DNA from: Sarcocystis neurona
Lineage: Eukaryota > Apicomplexa > Conoidasida > Eucoccidiorida > Sarcocystidae
Length of the DNA stretch: 64,000 nt
Direction: 5' to 3'
NCBI GenBank assembly: GCA_000727475.1
Contig: KL647324.1
Span: 186,001 to 250,000, forward strand
Under the pieces are notes generated by a model that saw nothing but the letters and a program-made list of their open reading frames with translations, made no database searches and was not told the origin of the DNA. This document shows positions 26,168 through 39,700 of this stretch, in pieces (position 1 is the stretch's first letter; each line of letters starts with the position of its first letter). The translations under genes and the position numbers were made by a program.

Positions 26168-29100
26168 TATCTGTGGGTGTTTAGTGTGCGAGGTACTTCG
26201 TTTTGTGCGTACGTGTGGATGTAAGAAACTTGTGCAGCGCAACAAGCGAAGTATATCGAGGTCGGTCTACGCCTGTCCATTTCACTCGAACATACGAAGA
26301 AGCAGTCGAAGGTCTCGTCCTGGCGCCTACTATTATATCCGTGAAGCGTTTACATACGTGTACCCATGTGTGTGTATCTGTAGGTGTGTCTAGACATATA
26401 CGTAGATATGTATATGTATATGTAAAACACACGTCTGCTCATACAAATATAGGTGTTCGTTTACACTACACATGTGGACTTACATGTTTCTATATACGTA
26501 CGAGTCCAAGTGATGGTAGGAGTGCCGGTCGGTATTTTTCAAGTGAGCAGCGAGCTTTTCAAATGATACAGCAGGAGAGTTGCCCTGATCTGCCACGTAT
26601 GTTACTTCTCTAGAAGAACATGTGTGTCAGTTCACCTATTTCTTACGTACATATTCCTCTATACAATATATATATATATATACATACCAGTACAGATGTG
26701 TATACATATATATATATATATGTATGGAATGGTATATGATCTCGTCTGGCCACTGCGTAGGTGTCACGCTTGTACAAATTCATGAGTTCACATTGTCTTC
26801 GTGCCGGACCGCGTCTCCTCGCTGTGAACGCATGTGGGTGTAGTCGTTAATCACTGGACGTTCCACTGTATTTCTGATGTATCTCCTATGCTTACATTTA
26901 TATAGAGAGAATCCACACATTACGAATGTAGTGAAACTTCCCCCTGTGTATTTATGGAGATAATAGAAAAGAATGACAGGTCGAAATCTGTCGCAGCTGT
27001 GTACCTCGTGAGCCGTGGGTTAGTGGGGTGTCCATCGTGGACGACGACGTAGTCGCGCAGCGCATACAGGCGCTCTGCTGCTGCTGGTGCTGCGCTCTGC
27101 TGCTGCTGGTGCTGCGCTCTGCTGCTGCTGTTGTCGACTAGAATGACGTGCACAACACCCTCGGGAAGGAGTTTCGGGACTACGTGCTTCGCACGGTTCT
27201 CTTCGCGTACAAACCGCCGACGGACGAAGCGGCGCAGCAGGAAATTGGCGCACAACACAGCGTCACCGTTCGAACCATTTGCGCAGAGGAAGGTCTCGAG
27301 GAGGCGGACGGACGCTGGTACGAAGCGCAGGACGGCGGCGATGGCGCGCATCTGCTGCCCGTGCCGTCCCCTCTTCTGTGGCGCTCTGTGCCTGCCGGTG
27401 CTGCTTTGCAAGTATTCTGATGGCAGCCGTGTGACGCACCGTGCCACGAAGCTTCTCTCGACTGTCGCTTCTTTTCTCGACTCCCTCCTGTTCTCGTCAG
27501 CTGTTGCTGCGATATTCTCCGGCCCACCCCCCCCCTTTGCTCTGCTGCTACTTTCTTCTTGCCGCTGCCGGTGCTGTGCGAGACGTGAAGGCGTCCCGCT
27601 GCTTTCTTAGGGCTGCTGCTGCTGCTCCTCCTTCTCGTGCGCGTCTGTCTTTTCCCATTCTTGCTGTGCTGCCGCCACTGCTGCTGCTGCTCTCTGTGCT
27701 TTTTCCTGGGACTCTTCTCTGCCCGTGGTGCTGCCCTGCTGCTTTGCAGCGACGTCTCTGCTTCTCCTGCTGCGGCTGCTGTTTTCTGTAGCAGCACTGC
27801 TGCTGCTCTTCCTCGAGACTTGACTGCCATAGCTCTATGCCAGCTGCTGCTGCTGCTGCGCGCGTAAACGTCCGCTGCCCCATATTTCTGCCCGGCTCCT
27901 GATACGCCACGTCTTCCGTGTGCCTTCTGCTGCTTCATCCTTACTCTTCTTTCCCCTTCAATTCACAAACATATATATACATACATACCTCGGTATAGAT
28001 ATATACATACATATACATACAGATACATGCTTACATATACATGCGTACATACGCACACACACATACATACATATACGTGCAGATCCATACATACATATAC
28101 ATGGATACATACGTATAGATACATACAAACATATACATACATACAGGTACATGCACACATATACGTCCATGCACACGTATCCATACATATCTATACATAA
28201 GTGCATACATACACATGCATACACACATATACATACATACATTCATTCATACATACATACACATATATATATACATATACATATACTTGCATACCAACAA
28301 ATGCATACGTACGTATATATATACATACATATGCATACATACAGACATATACATACGTACTTCCAGACATATACATACATACCTGCATACAACACATACG
28401 TGCATACATACATGCATACCTATATATACATACGTATACCTGCATACATATACATGCATACATGCATATACATGCATACGTACATACACAGAAAAGCCTT
28501 TACGTGCGTGCCTGTGGATACAGGTATAGGCAGTCATATACATATATATATATATATATATGAAGTGGTCCCCTTTTTTGTTTGCGTCTTGTGAGATGAT
28601 AACTCGAAATTTCCCACACTGTTTAACGCAGAGGCTCTGTTGTATGGGAGACAGAAGGATACTATCCGAGAGCATCTTACCGGTCTATGCGCCACGTTAT
28701 CTGTGTGCATCCACAAACGTATCGAACTGCATGTTTGTGTGACGGCGAGCTCCACGGATTCCGTTTGAACCCTTTCTTCTCTCTGCGTCTCTCTCCGTCT
28801 CTTCACAAATATACACACGTGTCTCTTTACATGTACATGCAGTAAGCTGCAGACGGACAGATACCTAGCTGCCATCCCATCCGCAAATCTAGCCGTTTCC
28901 CCTGCACGCTTGTCTGCTGCTAGCATCCCGCATTCTCTCGCTTTCTCTGTCTCTATCTCTCTGTACACACACACACACGCACACACACGTGCATATGCAC
29001 AAGTACTTGCAAGAGTTTGTAGTGACTTCCCCAAAAGAAGTTTTCTGCAACTTCTCATTCCTCAGCTGCACGCAGCGGGCAGACCCGCTGCCCTTTTCTC

Positions 29101-32100
29101 TTCACGTCAAGCCCTTTCCTTCGGTACGCTGTTCCTGGCACGCCTCGCCAGTCCCCTGCAATAGACGCACGTGTACCCACGGATACCATACATATCGTCA
29201 CAGGCACATATATTTATGTATGTAGATGTATACACTGCAGCACCCACGACGCACATGCGTGAGAGTAGGTGGACGGCCATGAGTACGTGCGCGCCCAGGT
29301 GTAGGTACAGCTGACTTTGCTGCGCTACGTACGGCACACGTGCCTGCATGCCGCTCTAACAACACCTTTCTGAGCAGAACAGCCGTCGCACTCGGCGCAG
29401 GGATGCGAATGCTTTTTCGAGTGAACGTGTGGATACCAGCATAAACGAGTGCATACAGAAATGTTTGTCTCAGGATCTCTACGTATGTGCCAAGACGTGG
29501 CATGGACTCACCAGTGTCACCACCTACGTCCCCACACAGGTGGTTGTGTAGAAACGGGTGCACGAGAATATATAGCGACGGCTCGTGAGGCAACGGCCGA
29601 CGACTGACCGCAGACGCGAGCTCGTATCTGTTCCACTATATATGTATATACATATGTGTGTGTGTATGAGGTTGTAACAGACACTGTATAAGAGGAGGCT
29701 TCTTCGTTACACAAGGGTACAGACGACTCGGCGTGAGTAGAAGTTTCTCTTTTACTCGCTCTACATCAATGTAGGTGGGAAACGCTGTAGGCGGGACTGC
29801 AGATATGCGCAGACGTTCGTAGATCTATACAGAGAAACGTACATATATATATATATATACACACATTAACGTATATGTACGAATGAACGGGTGTTTAAAC
29901 GCATGTATGTACATGTAATACATATATATAGAGAGAGAGAGAGCGTGCGAGTTGCACAGGTGCTCAAATATGTGTATCAACACACATGTGCTTCTCTGTC
30001 TATCTCCGTGTCCATCTATCTATCTAAGAAGATATATATATATATATAAAGAGAGAGGGCATTTTGTGTACGTGCTCGGATATATATCTATCAACACACG
30101 TGTGCTTCTCTATATATCTATATATATGTAAAGAGAGAGGGCCTGTTGTATACGTGCTCAAATCTATATGTGTCAACACAAATGAGCTTGTCTATCTGTC
30201 GGCAAATTTATATATGTATAGTGATAGAAGGCATGATGTTTACGTGCTCAAATATATGTGTTAATACACACGTGCTTGTCTCTCTACCGATATATATGTA
30301 AAGAGAGCGTCTACCTTGTATAGGTGCTTTTATATGAGCATACATGTATGTAAATACACACGTGCAGTAAGCAAGTCATACATATATATATATATATGTA
30401 TATAAAAAGGAAGTGCATCGCGTGTACATGGTTATGTGAACATGTGTGTGTATCTATATAAATCTCTATACAGATACGAATACACACGTGGTTATCTATT
30501 GAGACGTATACGTGTCTATGTGTCTAGAGGGGATGTACCTTGTAAAAGTGTTTATATACGTGTACGAATAGACATGTGTTTCCTTTGTATCTTTGTTTAT
30601 ACGTGTATGTATATTCATTTATATAACGTGCAACGTGTACATATGCTCATGCATGTCTGTCTTAATACACGTGTATATATTCATTCATATATACAGACAC
30701 AGTGAACGAATACATGGTATACATATATATATATATATGTGAACACACTGGTGTTTATTTCCACATATATATATATATATACAGTGCGTTCGTCACGTGT
30801 GGATACGTGTGTGTATGTATATACGTGTAGGATTGCAGGTGCCTTTCCTTATATGATGAACATGTAAAGTTTTGTGTCTGGTGATTTCAGGCTCTACACA
30901 ACGATGGGACAGTGGAATGGCGACATGGACGTCGATTCTGTTGGGGCGACGGTGTCCGACGTCTGGCAGCAGTGGATCCTGCAGATTCTTCTCAAGAAGC
31001 AGGGCTTGTCTGAGGAAGTTCGGCGCATTCTCATGGGTAAACAAACTGCTGCACTTCCCTTGCGTCTCTGCAGACTACTTACACGTAGAAACGCCGGAAT
31101 CTGGCGTATATTGGCGCGTGTCTCTATACGACCAGGGCGTCCACACGTATATGCATATAAATACATATATGTGTATATCGAGGATTGCTCCAAGGTCCTC
31201 TCTCAGTTAAGTATATCTGCGTGTACAGAGAGGTACACCTGCATGGAGAGGCCAGGAGCTGTGCGTCTGCCTGCGTCTCCCTATTAAGATGACGTCCACG
31301 TGTATATATATATATATATGTATATGCACGTATATGTGTGTGTATATATATAGGTATATAGATATGTATAAGCATATATAAATGTATATACGCATGTGTA
31401 AGTATACACAAATGCACACGAACATGTATAAGTATACATAAATGTATATACGCACGTGTATGTATGTACACATGTATATACACATGTATAAGTATATGTA
31501 AATGTATATACGCATGTATGTATATAGATAAATGTATATACACATGTACACGTACGCATATAAATGTATATACACATGTACATGTATATATAAATGTATA
31601 TACACATATGTATGTATATATAAATGTATATACACATATATATGTATATATAAATGTTCGTACACGTGCGTATGTATATATTTGTATATATGTAGATATA
31701 TTTGAATTAATTGTATCGGGTCTGTCTACCCCTCCGCCAGATCTGCATGCGTACGTCCTGTGGTATCTGTACACAAGCGGACAAAACGAGTAGAGGGCAC
31801 GCCCTGCGTGAACGTCGAGAGCTCCTGCAAATACCCGCATACGTCTATAAGCTGCGGCTCTCGATCGCACATACGTACGAAGACCAAAGTACGAACACAC
31901 ACGCATGTACAAGGAGGCGATGACTGAAGCCTTCTGTATACGATATATACAGAGAGAGGGAGAGAAGATGTGGAAGAGGAAGGCGGCCGACACAGAGTGG
32001 AAGACACGAGAGTATAGAGATAGGGACTCTAGACGCCCTGTCCCTCTTAAAAACTTCTTCATCTACATATACTTCTATCTGTCCTAAGCGTCTCTCTGAC

Positions 32101-33685
32101 AACACTTGCATGTAATACACGTGTCTGCGCTCATAGTCATATACCTATGTATACACAGACGTGTATACACGTGTACATTGGATAGCCGGTATAGTTGATG
32201 CGATGTAGACGCTGCTTGCTGCTGAATACGTGTGCGTACATCTATGCGTATACTAATCCACACGCACATGTGTACAATCTAACAGCGGCGCGTGAGCAAA
32301 CACGAGATACAACGACTTCAAGACAGAGTGCCGGCTCTCACCCTACACGCGTGTGTCTATGCTGGTGCTGCTGCTGCTGTTCCCACTTGTGCTGCTGTTG
32401 CTGCTGCATGTGCTGCTGCTGCTGTTCGTTGCTGCTGCTTGTGCTGTTGCTGCTGCTTATGCTGTTGCTGCTGCTTGCGCTGTTGCTGCTGCTGTGCTGT
32501 TGGTGCTGCTGTTGCATCTGATGGTGCTGCTGCATGTGCTGCTGCTGCTGCGTGTGCTGCTGCTGCTGCATGCGCTGCTGCTGTTTGTTCCTTGTGCTGC
32601 TGCTGCTGTTGCTGCGGCGTCCAGGAGCCCCGCTGAACCACGTGTGGCTGCCGGCGTTTGAAATTTTGAACCACTGGACGTACAATCTGCTGCATGCGTT
32701 AGAAGAGCGAGGTACCCTCTTTCCTCCCTCCTTCCCCCGACGTTCTCCCCACTTTACATCGTTCTCCTTCCGTGTCTCTCTGCTGGCGACGGTGCCTGCG
32801 TCGTCTTTCTCTGCCTCCTCCTCGGCGCCCCACGTGTATGCGCCATAGGTGTATATACGAAGAGGCATATGTGGGTGTGCGCACATGTGTATACGTATGC
32901 GTGCAGGTATTTCTCTACGCGCCCTGATAGATATACACATGTATATGCTGGAATATATCCTTGAGCACACATGTGTAGGCGTAACGAGAAGTAACACAAA
33001 AGGTATATATTTATAGCAGCAGTGGCACATACCCATGCAGGATGATGCTGGAGCTTGAAGCCGCTTTTCGCTTCGCTTATGCCGTCCTGCTGTTGCTCCC
33101 CACATCAACGACTTCTCGACAGATGTACTCATATCGAACGTCACCTCAACAAATCAGCGTATATATATGTATATGTGTATATGCTCGTGCTTCGTAGCCT
33201 CTCTACCAAGGTACTTGATTGTTGCTCTCTCTATTCATACGCATGCGCGAATATATATATATATATATATGTACATATGCTTCTGTTTTGTAATCTGTCA
33301 ACCCAGGTATTTAAATGTTGCCCTGTACGCATGCACGAGTATATATATGTATATACATATATATACATATATGTATGTGTGTGTTGTTTTTCTAGCTTTC
33401 GGTAGTTTGTTGCATCAGCAGTCGTAAGGAGCAGCCTTGACATATTGTAGTATCTGCCCTAGTGTTCCTGCTGCTGCTTCTGTCACGCATATGCTGTTGC
33501 AGTTGCTGTTCTTCGTACTACGCTGCTACCGCCGCTGTGTATGGATGCCGTCACGTGACGGCACCGACCGTCCTGCATGTCTCTTGCATCAACGCAGATC
33601 GGCACAGACCCGCGAATTGTCTCTCCGCTGAACAGCGGAAGTCACGCCACCCGCCCGTACTCGGTCGTACACCTGCACAGAAAGC

Positions 33686-33718
<33 letters not shown>

Positions 33719-36700
33719 AACATACACGCTGCAGTGCTATATATATATATATGTATATGTTTATATAGACTTAGGCAGTAACCACGTATAAAGGGCCACA
33801 CGAATGAGAAAGAAGGCAAAAGGCAACAATCTTCTCAGGTTTAAAGAAGACGACACATCAGGGAAGGAGTGTTCGACAGTAAAAAGTGTACGAAGCAGTC
33901 CCCAGTCATGAGCCTCGGCTCTATGTTTTGCCGCTGACTTTGCAGGAGACAGATGGTAGACTTGAGCGCGGATCTCCGTCTCCAACAGCAGCCGCTCAAA
34001 GCGTCGCTGCCTCTGCTGCTTATTTTTTGTGTTGCCGCTGTTGCTCCCGTGCCGCTGCACTTGTGACTCTGCTCCCGTGCGCTCGCAGCTGCCCGTCGTC
34101 TTGTTCGTACTCTTACTATTTCCACCGCTGCTACTACTACTGCATCCTGCTGCTCTCTCTGCTGCTGCGGTTCACGGCGTCTGCGACCGCGTCTGTCTAT
34201 TTCTTGCGGCTGCCGTCGTCACTTCCATAACTGGTCTTTTTCTTCGTACGGATCTGCTTTGCCTCCTGCGGATACTGTCCGTCCTCGCCCTCCTGCCGCC
34301 GGTCCTTTGTGCGACGCCTGTCATCTAGCGGTTCGTCAAGCTGCTGCTCTGCGCGTGGTGCTGGTGCTGGCGGGCTTCCACTGATACTACTCGTGCTGCC
34401 ACCTGCTGCGTTTCGGCGCTGCTCCTGCGGTGCGGTGCGGTTCGCCACGTGCTGCCTTCTTCACGCCGCTGCTCTGCGGCCGCTGCTCCTGCTGCTGCTG
34501 CTGCCGTGCAGCGGATGTAGTGACGGACGTTACTAGCTCGGAGCGGCTGGTCTGCAGCGGGGCGGTTTCCGCGTTGAAATGGCTGCGGCTTCGCTACGGA
34601 GACGCTCCGTCTGGCTGGGCGTGGGGAAATGTTCGTGCCCGGTTCATCGACCACCCCATCGGCGCTGCTGTGCCGCTGCTGCGACATACCACCTCCGTGG
34701 GTCCGCTGCGCTGGGGCGGCAACTTTGCGACGATCAAAAGCCACCACGTCGTTGCCCATGGTAGACACCGCCCTTCTTCTCACCACTTCTCACCACGCAT
34801 CCTGGACGCACGCACGCGCGTATATTTATATATAGGACATGTCTGCGTGACGAGAGACAAGGCATGTCTATAAACTTGTATCTACGTCTCCCATCGAAAT
34901 AAAAAGTATATACCTGCATGTACAACGATATGTGCGCGCTGGCGGCATACTCCACCAATCCTCGGCGGCTACTGACATTTACACTCGTGTCTATATACAT
35001 ACGTATGTATGTGTGTATATTATGTGTGGATATCTTTGTGTATATGCACATAGATGCGTACCTTTATACATACACGTATATATATTATATGTAGACATTT
35101 TTCTATACCTGTACGCAGATACGTCGACTTACACGTGTACACATAAAAATATATTTATTATATGTAGGTGTTCTCCTATAGATGTGCGTAGATACGTCCA
35201 CTTGGACGAATATGTATATATGCGCGTAGACAAGAGGACGTTTTTGCGTAGAGAGATGCAGGAGCAACAGCAGCAGGCGCCAACAGGAGATGAAATTCTA
35301 TCTGGAGACATTGCGCTTCTTCTCCTGAAGGAGGGGAGCGACGTGTGTGCTATGGCATTTCCACAGGAAACACGCCTGCTGCCCAGCTAAAACCGCATGC
35401 GTCACTAGCTACGCTAATGGCAGCCACACAGAAGACGCAACACGTCTGACACTGGTGCCTGTAGACACACAGAGACAGCAAAAACTGGTACTTAGGCGTG
35501 AGGAGGGGGGGCGACCAAGCGTTGCAGCGTGGACGAAGACCGCAGACGCGTGGATTTTTGTTGCGAGATTGCTCTCTGTCTGCTTTCCCATGTCGCCGTC
35601 CTCGAGATACTGCTACTGCAAAAACGAAGCCGCGCGAGCGCCCGTGGGAGCAAGAGGATCCGCTGCATCTGAATCCTGTCCCTATCTCTGTCACTTCGTC
35701 GGTGTGTCACTACGCTGGTGCTGGTGCTGCTGCTGCAGTACTAAAGTCCTCCTACGAATATTGCCGACGTCACGGGTCTTCCTACTACTCCTGCATTTGC
35801 GTCGCACTTAAAAATGTGCTGCCTGCTCGCGCGTGCACCGCTCCGAGTCGGCCGCGCTGACTCAACTTTTTGAAAGCAGTGAGAAGTGGCGAGGGAAGGA
35901 CACGCGCTCTTGGATACGGAGGCACGCGCGCAAGCCGAGCCACGTAAACCCCTGCTCCCGGTTCGTTGCTGTTTCTACAGAAGGGCATGTGTGTCTGCCT
36001 GAATTTACGTAGGCGCGTTCCTCCAGGTGTAGTAGGGATGTATGTGTAGGCGTACCTCTGCGTATTCTGCAGGAGTACCTCAATTTAAATTTTGGACTTT
36101 CCTCTCTTCTAAGCTACACGTGTATTCACAAAAACAGGCAAATTGCCGTGTGTATACATATGTGCCTATAGAGAGATACGCCTATACATATGCATATGTA
36201 CAGGCGTATCTCGCTCTATATACATGCATGTGTATGTGTAGGTAGACTCTTAGGCGTATCTGGGTATACGGATATGAGAGTATGTGTGTGTGTGTGTGCC
36301 TGCACGCGCGAAACTGCAGAACTGAGCTTGGAGGATCTGTGGAACAAGGCTTACTCTGAATCGCTGGATACGCCTGTCCTGCGGATGGTGAGGACGGCTG
36401 TGGGGTGTACGTACACCGCGTTTGCAAATTTGTGCCGAGCCCCTATCCCATAGTATGGTGGTCTACCGATTTCCCGTCACCCAGTGGAGTTGTAGGCCCA
36501 AGAAAGGGGTTTGTTTCTCTGTGGTGACTCGGTGAAGGCTGCGGTGTACGTACACCGCATTACGACACCGAACGGTAGCCAGCCAGCTCGTCTTCTCAAG
36601 TTGCCACCTGTTCTCTCTCCGAAGACACGTGTAACTACTTCTGTCTTCCACTCTGCCTTCTTCTTCCCAGCTTGACCTCTCCACCTGTCTGTAAATAATT

Positions 36701-39700
36701 TATCTGTATCTGTGTGTACACATATATATATGTATATATATATATATATATCTTTGTGCGCGTCGTGCTGTGTACTATTGTGTGTACATACATGCGTCAC
36801 TCCAGTCGTACGATCGACGCAAAGTGTGTGGACGTATGACAGCATCGCGTGCCAGTCTTTTAATAGTCCCCCACGTTTGCGCCTTTCTAGCTTTACACGT
36901 CAGAAATAGAGAAAAAGACAGGAGCTCGCCGGTGCCCCTGGCTCCGGAGAGCACACGTTTGTGTGCAGTCATATACCTGTGTTGACGTGTATCTGTATGT
37001 TCCTCTTCAAACGGATGAAATGGACGCCATATCCTCATATTAACCCGTTGCAAAAGAGGAAAGGTTCTGCAGCCGTTTAAGACTACTCATCTATCCAGTT
37101 GCGCCTATCCATGTGTGTATACCTGCGTGTGGCATACTGCGTACGCACAAGTACACCCAGGCGACGACAAGAAAACAAAGCTACGTTTCTGCAATAGATA
37201 TACGCAGCTTGATAAATAGATTTAAATCTTTGTGTATATATACCTGCACGTCGCGGCAAAACTCCCCGGCACACATACGTAGACCAGTACATATATATAT
37301 ATATATGTATATGTATATGTGCATGCGTATGTACACTTATATGAAGACTTGTTCCGCATATCTCTCCACCCGCCTAACTTGCACACCTGTCGGTGGGCGC
37401 TGTGTAGAGAAGGTGGATCTGCGAAGCGTCTGCGAAGGGCTGTTAGCAGCAGAATTACTACTGCGTTCACCTTTGTCAAATTTTTTGAATGAAGCCACAC
37501 ACGCGGGTTATACTTACATGAAGCAGACAAGGTCGCTGGCTCTCCCGTCCTCCGTACTTCTGCAGTAAAGCTCACTAATATTCTTTACGTGTACATATAT
37601 ATATAGGTGTATGTTTAGCGTGACAGGTATGTTGCGGAGACGCTACATTCGGCCCGCCGCGCAACGTGGAACCGCACGGGTGGAGCTTGGACGTGTGCGA
37701 GTCTATTAGTGAAGCACAGGTGTCGGCAGAAACACGTCTAGTCTTTTCTTAAGTACGTTTTCGGAGTACGCTGCGCAGAAGGATGACCACGAGGCAGCTC
37801 CTACGGCGCTGTGTAGCTTCCTATGGGTTCCTGCGCATCAACGCGTGCGCGTGCTCGTTTACTGCTGTATGCAGCCGCGCACGTGTACGTATATGTAGTA
37901 CTGCGTTGACCGGGCGCTCTTTGCCCCTATGTGCTGGCAGGACGGCCGTCCAGATATACACACATACATACACGTGTACTCGCCCCACGTGTGTGTGTGT
38001 GTCTATATCTCTGTGTGTACATATATGGAGGGATGCGTTTTTGATGTACAGATCTGAGCACGTCTGTTCCGGCACCCGTAGAGACAGAGAATAAAAGAAG
38101 AAAGACGTCCACGCAGAATTCTGTCACTGATGTACGCATCTGCATGTGTCTGTTGCGGCTCGGGTGGAGAAAGAAAAATAAGCAAAAGACATAGACGTTC
38201 ATGTAGAGTTCTCTCTCGCTCTCTCTCTGTCTCTCCGTTTACGAGGACGCCGGTCGCTACACGCAGAGATGGGTAAAACTGGGCCATACACATTACATGT
38301 GTACGCGCGTAGGGCTGTCACTTCGATTGATCTCTGTGGCTCCGCAGAGCGTAGGAGCGCAATGCCTTTCTTTCTTCACTTGTTACTTGTCCGTCTGTGT
38401 ACGTGTGTGTATCTCTTTGTGTAAGTCCACAACGTCTGCCGTCGAAAAGACTTCAAACGCTCGTGTGCGACAGCAGCTGCAACTACAACAAGCACCCACC
38501 GCTGATATGTAGTAGAAACAGGCGCGTGTGTGCGAAGGCGTGGAAAAGCGTGACTCTTCGAAGGACAGATACAAGAAGACGAAGACGAGGAGGCAGCCCA
38601 TGCGCTCTACGCATGCAGGCAGTTGAACACCACCGGCGTGACTGGTCCTCTCCTGTGCTGCATAGGCCTCCCCTCATGTGGTGACGCTTCCAGACACCGC
38701 CGGGGAGAAGAGAGAGCGAGAAACAACGAAGATGAAACAGATGCACAGAAGAAAGACGGGGAGAAGGCTGCGAAAAGCGGAAGAGAGAGATACGGCAGAC
38801 GCGCGTTGTGTAGTTCATCCAGGGTACCTTGAGGGATGAGACGCCGATCACAGATCGATTTATCTGGGCTCTGTGTGTCTTGGCTTCTGTCGGGTGCACA
38901 GGTGGTCGATTTAGGAGACGTGAAGAATAGCTTCTGGGCGGTACTTCCGGGAGTGTCTGGCTGGGTGGCTAGCAAAAACTACGATAACTTCGCACGTAGC
39001 ATAGAGGCGTCTGCAGGTAAGAACTTTTCTTTTCCACGATTTCTCGGCACCTGGATTTTCCCACACATACACGTGCCGGGCAGAGCGCACTCTCCAAGCT
39101 GCCTACGTTGCTCTCGTCCCCTCTCTCTACACGTATGTATGTCTTTGCCGTAGTCCACGGGAGAAAACTGTTACAGAGCTAGGAGGAGCACATACAAAGA
39201 TGTACGTGGCTGATGAAACATGTTCGTGTTCGAAGTGCTAGCATTACGACAGCTGCTACCACCTTTGAACGAAGGGCTGTGATAATCCTAGTAACAGTAA
39301 TAATGCTAGGACTCTGTGGGTTCGTCGTGTGCATGGGCTTCTGAGGCGGTTAAGTCTAGCCTGGAGGAGAACCACGCGTCCGAGGAACGGGGGGGGGGGG
39401 GGGGGGGGGGGGGCTGAGGAGCGGAGAGTCTCGTAGCTGGGAACGGTGAAAATTCGATACATCAAAGTGGACCGGTGTGATGCTTCTTCTCTTTCTCCGG
39501 TAGCCGAGTAGTAGTAGTGGTAATACTAGTTGTCATTTTAGCAGTCACTACCACGTGCGCAGCTCGGACGCACAGGAAGCTGGGCACCGCGCACTTCCCC
39601 GTCCTTCGCACTGACAGTCTCAGTAGTAAGAAGAGTCGGAAGAGCAACAGGGCGGCAAGTACCAGTGCTTCACGCAGCAGTGCTGCCAGCACGACTACTC

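Larger units (their letters stand above)
27318..30890 (+). other. gene A intron 12 (3573 bp)
   Basis: The longest intron. It holds CTG-rich DNA (about 27600-27870), the ACAT array (27964-28490), a minisatellite (29930-30450) and several TA runs (around 30384-30397, 30720-30740, 30765-30781). No gene is seen. Confidence 0.75.
31037..32624 (+). other. gene A intron 13 (1588 bp)
   Basis: Contains the exact 30-bp minisatellite (31321-31680). A long CTG-rich stretch (about 32365-32620) runs up to the acceptor. No gene is seen. Confidence 0.75.

Noticed and set aside
27920..28594. 224-codon His/Tyr/Thr/Ile-rich frame
   Set aside because: It is a translation of the ACAT array; an array of this unit is open in many frames.
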